Positions 62,541-64,000 of a stretch of DNA of 64,000 bases are shown here, piece by piece. Each line of letters begins with the position of its first letter. Position 1 is the stretch's first letter. A model generated the notes under the pieces. The model did not search any database, was not told the origin of the DNA, and saw only the letters and a list, made by a program, of their open reading frames with translations. The DNA is from Mycobacterium paraffinicum (GTDB lineage: Bacteria; Actinomycetota; Actinomycetes; Mycobacteriales; Mycobacteriaceae), in contig NZ_MPNT01000012.1 in NCBI RefSeq assembly GCF_001907675.1, forward strand, positions 117,028 through 181,027, given 5' to 3'. Made by a program: the position numbers and the translations under genes.

Positions 62541-63600
62541 CTATTTCATGTTGGGGATGCTGAACTCGGCGCCGTCTTTGATGCCCGACTGCCACCGCTG
62601 GGTGATGGTCTTGGTCTTCGTGTAGAGGATGATCGACGAGGGACCGTGCTGGTTGAGGTCGCCGAAGCCGTACCGCTTCCAGCCGCCGAAGGTGTGGTAG
62701 GCCACCGGCACCGGGATCGGCACGTTGACACCGACCATGCCGACCTGCACGCGGGAGACGAAGTCGCGGGCCGCGTCGCCGTCGCGGGTGAAAACCGCGA
62801 CGCCGTTGCAGTATTCGTGCTCGGACGGCAGCCGCAGGGCCTCCTCGTAGTCGTGCGCGCGCACGATGCACAACACCGGCCCGAAGATCTCGTCGGTGTA
62901 GATCGACATGTCCGGGGTGACGTGGTCGAACAGGGTGGGGCCGATGAAGAAGCCGCCTTCCAGGCTCACCTGATCGAAAGTCAGGTCATCGCTGACGAGT
63001 TCGCGCCCATCGGCCACGGCTTCGGCGCCTGTCGCAATGCCTTGACCGATGTAGTCCTTCACCCGCGCTAACGCCGCCGACGTGATCAGTGGCCCGTAAT
63101 CGGCCTTTGGGGGTCGAGGCTATGGCCGACGCGCAGATTGTTGATCCGTTCGACTAGCCTGGCGCGCAACCGATCCGCGGCCGATTCGCCGACCGGGACC
63201 GCGACGCTAATGGCCATGCACCGCTCACCCGCGCTGCCGTACCAGGCGCCGATCAGGGCGTCGACGGCCTGATCCAGGTCGGCATCGGGCATCACGATCA
63301 TGTGATTCTTGGCTCCGCCGAAGCACTGTGCACGCTTACCCTTGGCGGCGGCGGTCGAGTAGATGTCTGGGCGATGTCGGAGCTGCCGACGAACCCGACT
63401 ACCTTAATGCTCGAGTGGTTCATGATGGCGTCGACGGCCTCCTTATCGCCGTGTACCACCTGGAAGACGCCCTTGGGCAGTCCCGCTCCGGACTGAGCTC
63501 GGCCAGCCTCACGGCGATGGACGGGTCCCGTTCGCTGGGGCTCGGTGTAGCCCAGGCAAATCAGATCCTCACCCGCGGCGACGACCTGGTCTTGCCAAGA
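62541..63600 (-). pseudogene. mmsA: Methylmalonate-semialdehyde dehydrogenase, multiply frameshifted
   Basis: Homology runs through three frames: [33 protein letters not shown] and [56 protein letters not shown] and [16 protein letters not shown] (catalytic Cys kept); and, from 63062, the intact C-terminus to NMK. Frameshifts are near 63490, 63367 and 63107, and about 150 N-terminal residues are absent. The order of motifs is that of MmsA, which oxidises malonate semialdehyde to acyl-CoA. It is certainly not functional. Confidence 0.85.
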
Positions 63601-63602
63601 TT

Positions 63603-63871
63603 CATGCCGGCGGTGCGATCGCGGTGGTCGCGTCCAATGCCGCCATGGGGTGGCAAAAGGAGCTGAAGCAGCTGATGGAACTGGTGTCCACCGACGGGTT
63701 CGATGAGGGCAAGCGGTGGTGCCTGGCCAATGACGAGATGGGAGCGGTCGGTGCATACCTATTTTCCAAGAAGTCGATCAAGGCCCTGGGTGGCGTCCCG
63801 GGCCGCCACGCTGATCACCGATGGCATCCGGCTTAACTGCATCAACCCCGGCCCCACCGACACCGCGATGC
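63603..63871 (+). pseudogene. SDR-family dehydrogenase fragment, cut by a mobile element
   Basis: [30 protein letters not shown] with the Tyr and Lys of the active site, then in a second frame VASRAATLITDGIRLNCINP and GPTDTAM. One extra C near 63785 causes the frameshift. The N-terminal half is missing, and the end stops where the IS21-like terminus starts. It resembles 3-alpha-hydroxysteroid or aryl-alcohol SDRs. Confidence 0.75.
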
Positions 63872-64000
63872 TGTGTCAATGGCCAAGTAGAAGTACCCGC
63901 TGGTGGCCGGATAAAAGTACCCACCCCGTGCAGTGATTCTTAGATTGGTTGGGGGTTCTCCTTCCGGTGTTGGGCGTCCTTCATTCGGTAGGACTGGCCG
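63872..64000. mobile_element. Probable end of an IS21-family insertion sequence
   Basis: It begins TGTGTCAATGG after the broken SDR gene. Two direct repeats follow, 24 bp apart: TGGCC at 63880 and 63904, AAGTACCC at 63891 and 63915. Such multiple terminal repeats after a 5'-TG are typical of IS21 elements. The rest of the element is outside the window. Confidence 0.55.
63940..63999 (-). CDS. Possible IstB-like transposition protein, C-terminal 19 residues
   Basis: The minus strand enters the window reading GQSYRMKDAQHRKENPQPI and stops at TAA 63942-63940. SYRMKDA resembles the end of IstB-type ATPases. Placement at an IS21-like terminus supports this, but the visible part is very short. Confidence 0.4.
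   Translation of the reverse strand, partial: GQSYRMKDAQHRKENPQPI

Noticed and set aside
62131..62625. 164-codon plus-strand open frame
   Set aside because: It runs antisense to the D-aminoacylase, BKACE and MmsA remnants and has no recognisable motif.

Overview
The window is GC-rich actinobacterial DNA and almost certainly comes from a Mycobacterium/Mycolicibacterium. The evidence is a complete yrbEA-yrbEB-mceA-F operon with two Mce-associated genes, an LpqH-type lipoprotein, a mycobacterial SAM-dependent methyltransferase, a mycofactocin-type SDR, and a very high density of FadE/FadD/SDR/thiolase genes with GTG and TTG starts and 4-bp ATGA/GTGA overlaps. I could not assign a species.

Positions 1-40 kb hold a large catabolic cluster of about nine short operons arranged mostly as divergent pairs. 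It encodes acyl-CoA synthetases, two cytochromes P450, acyl-CoA dehydrogenases (one fused two-domain protein, two catalytic/partner pairs and one stand-alone enzyme), enoyl-CoA hydratases, a MaoC hydratase, about seven SDRs, SCP2-type and conventional thiolases, OB-fold (DUF35-like) partners, an HMG-CoA-synthase-like/OB-fold fusion, CoA-transferases, an aldehyde dehydrogenase, a VOC protein, a hotdog thioesterase and a FadR-type GntR regulator. The mix (P450 activation, CoA ligation, heteromeric FadEs, aldolase-like thiolases with OB-fold partners) resembles steroid or isoprenoid side-chain and ring degradation, but the gene set is not the known cholesterol regulon. The true substrate is unknown. 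A recurring A/T-rich sequence (core TAAATAGTTATC / TATATAGTTATA) lies in every divergent promoter of this cluster and before the GntR gene, which suggests one regulon.

Positions 40-48 kb hold a frameshifted acyl-CoA synthetase, an isochorismatase-fold protein lacking its catalytic cysteine, a TetR/Rieske-oxygenase operon divergent from a luciferase-like oxidoreductase, a second GntR regulator, a CoA-transferase pseudogene (amber codon plus internal deletion) and a TesB thioesterase. The TetR here is a paralogue of the TetR at 5.9-6.5 kb. Both sit beside dyads of the type TTGACAC-NN-GTGTCAA.

Positions 48-59 kb hold the minus-strand mce operon, a probable lipid/steroid importer. Its closeness to the catabolic cluster suggests uptake of the same substrate.

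Positions 59-64 kb are a low-coding-density, decaying region. They contain 1.36 kb of apparently non-coding DNA, a TetR fragment carrying a (TAC)7 microsatellite, a lipoprotein, a CAP-domain secreted protein, then remnants of an N-acyl-D-amino-acid deacylase, a BKACE-type enzyme, methylmalonate-semialdehyde dehydrogenase and an SDR. The SDR remnant is cut by what looks like the end of an IS21-type element running off the window.
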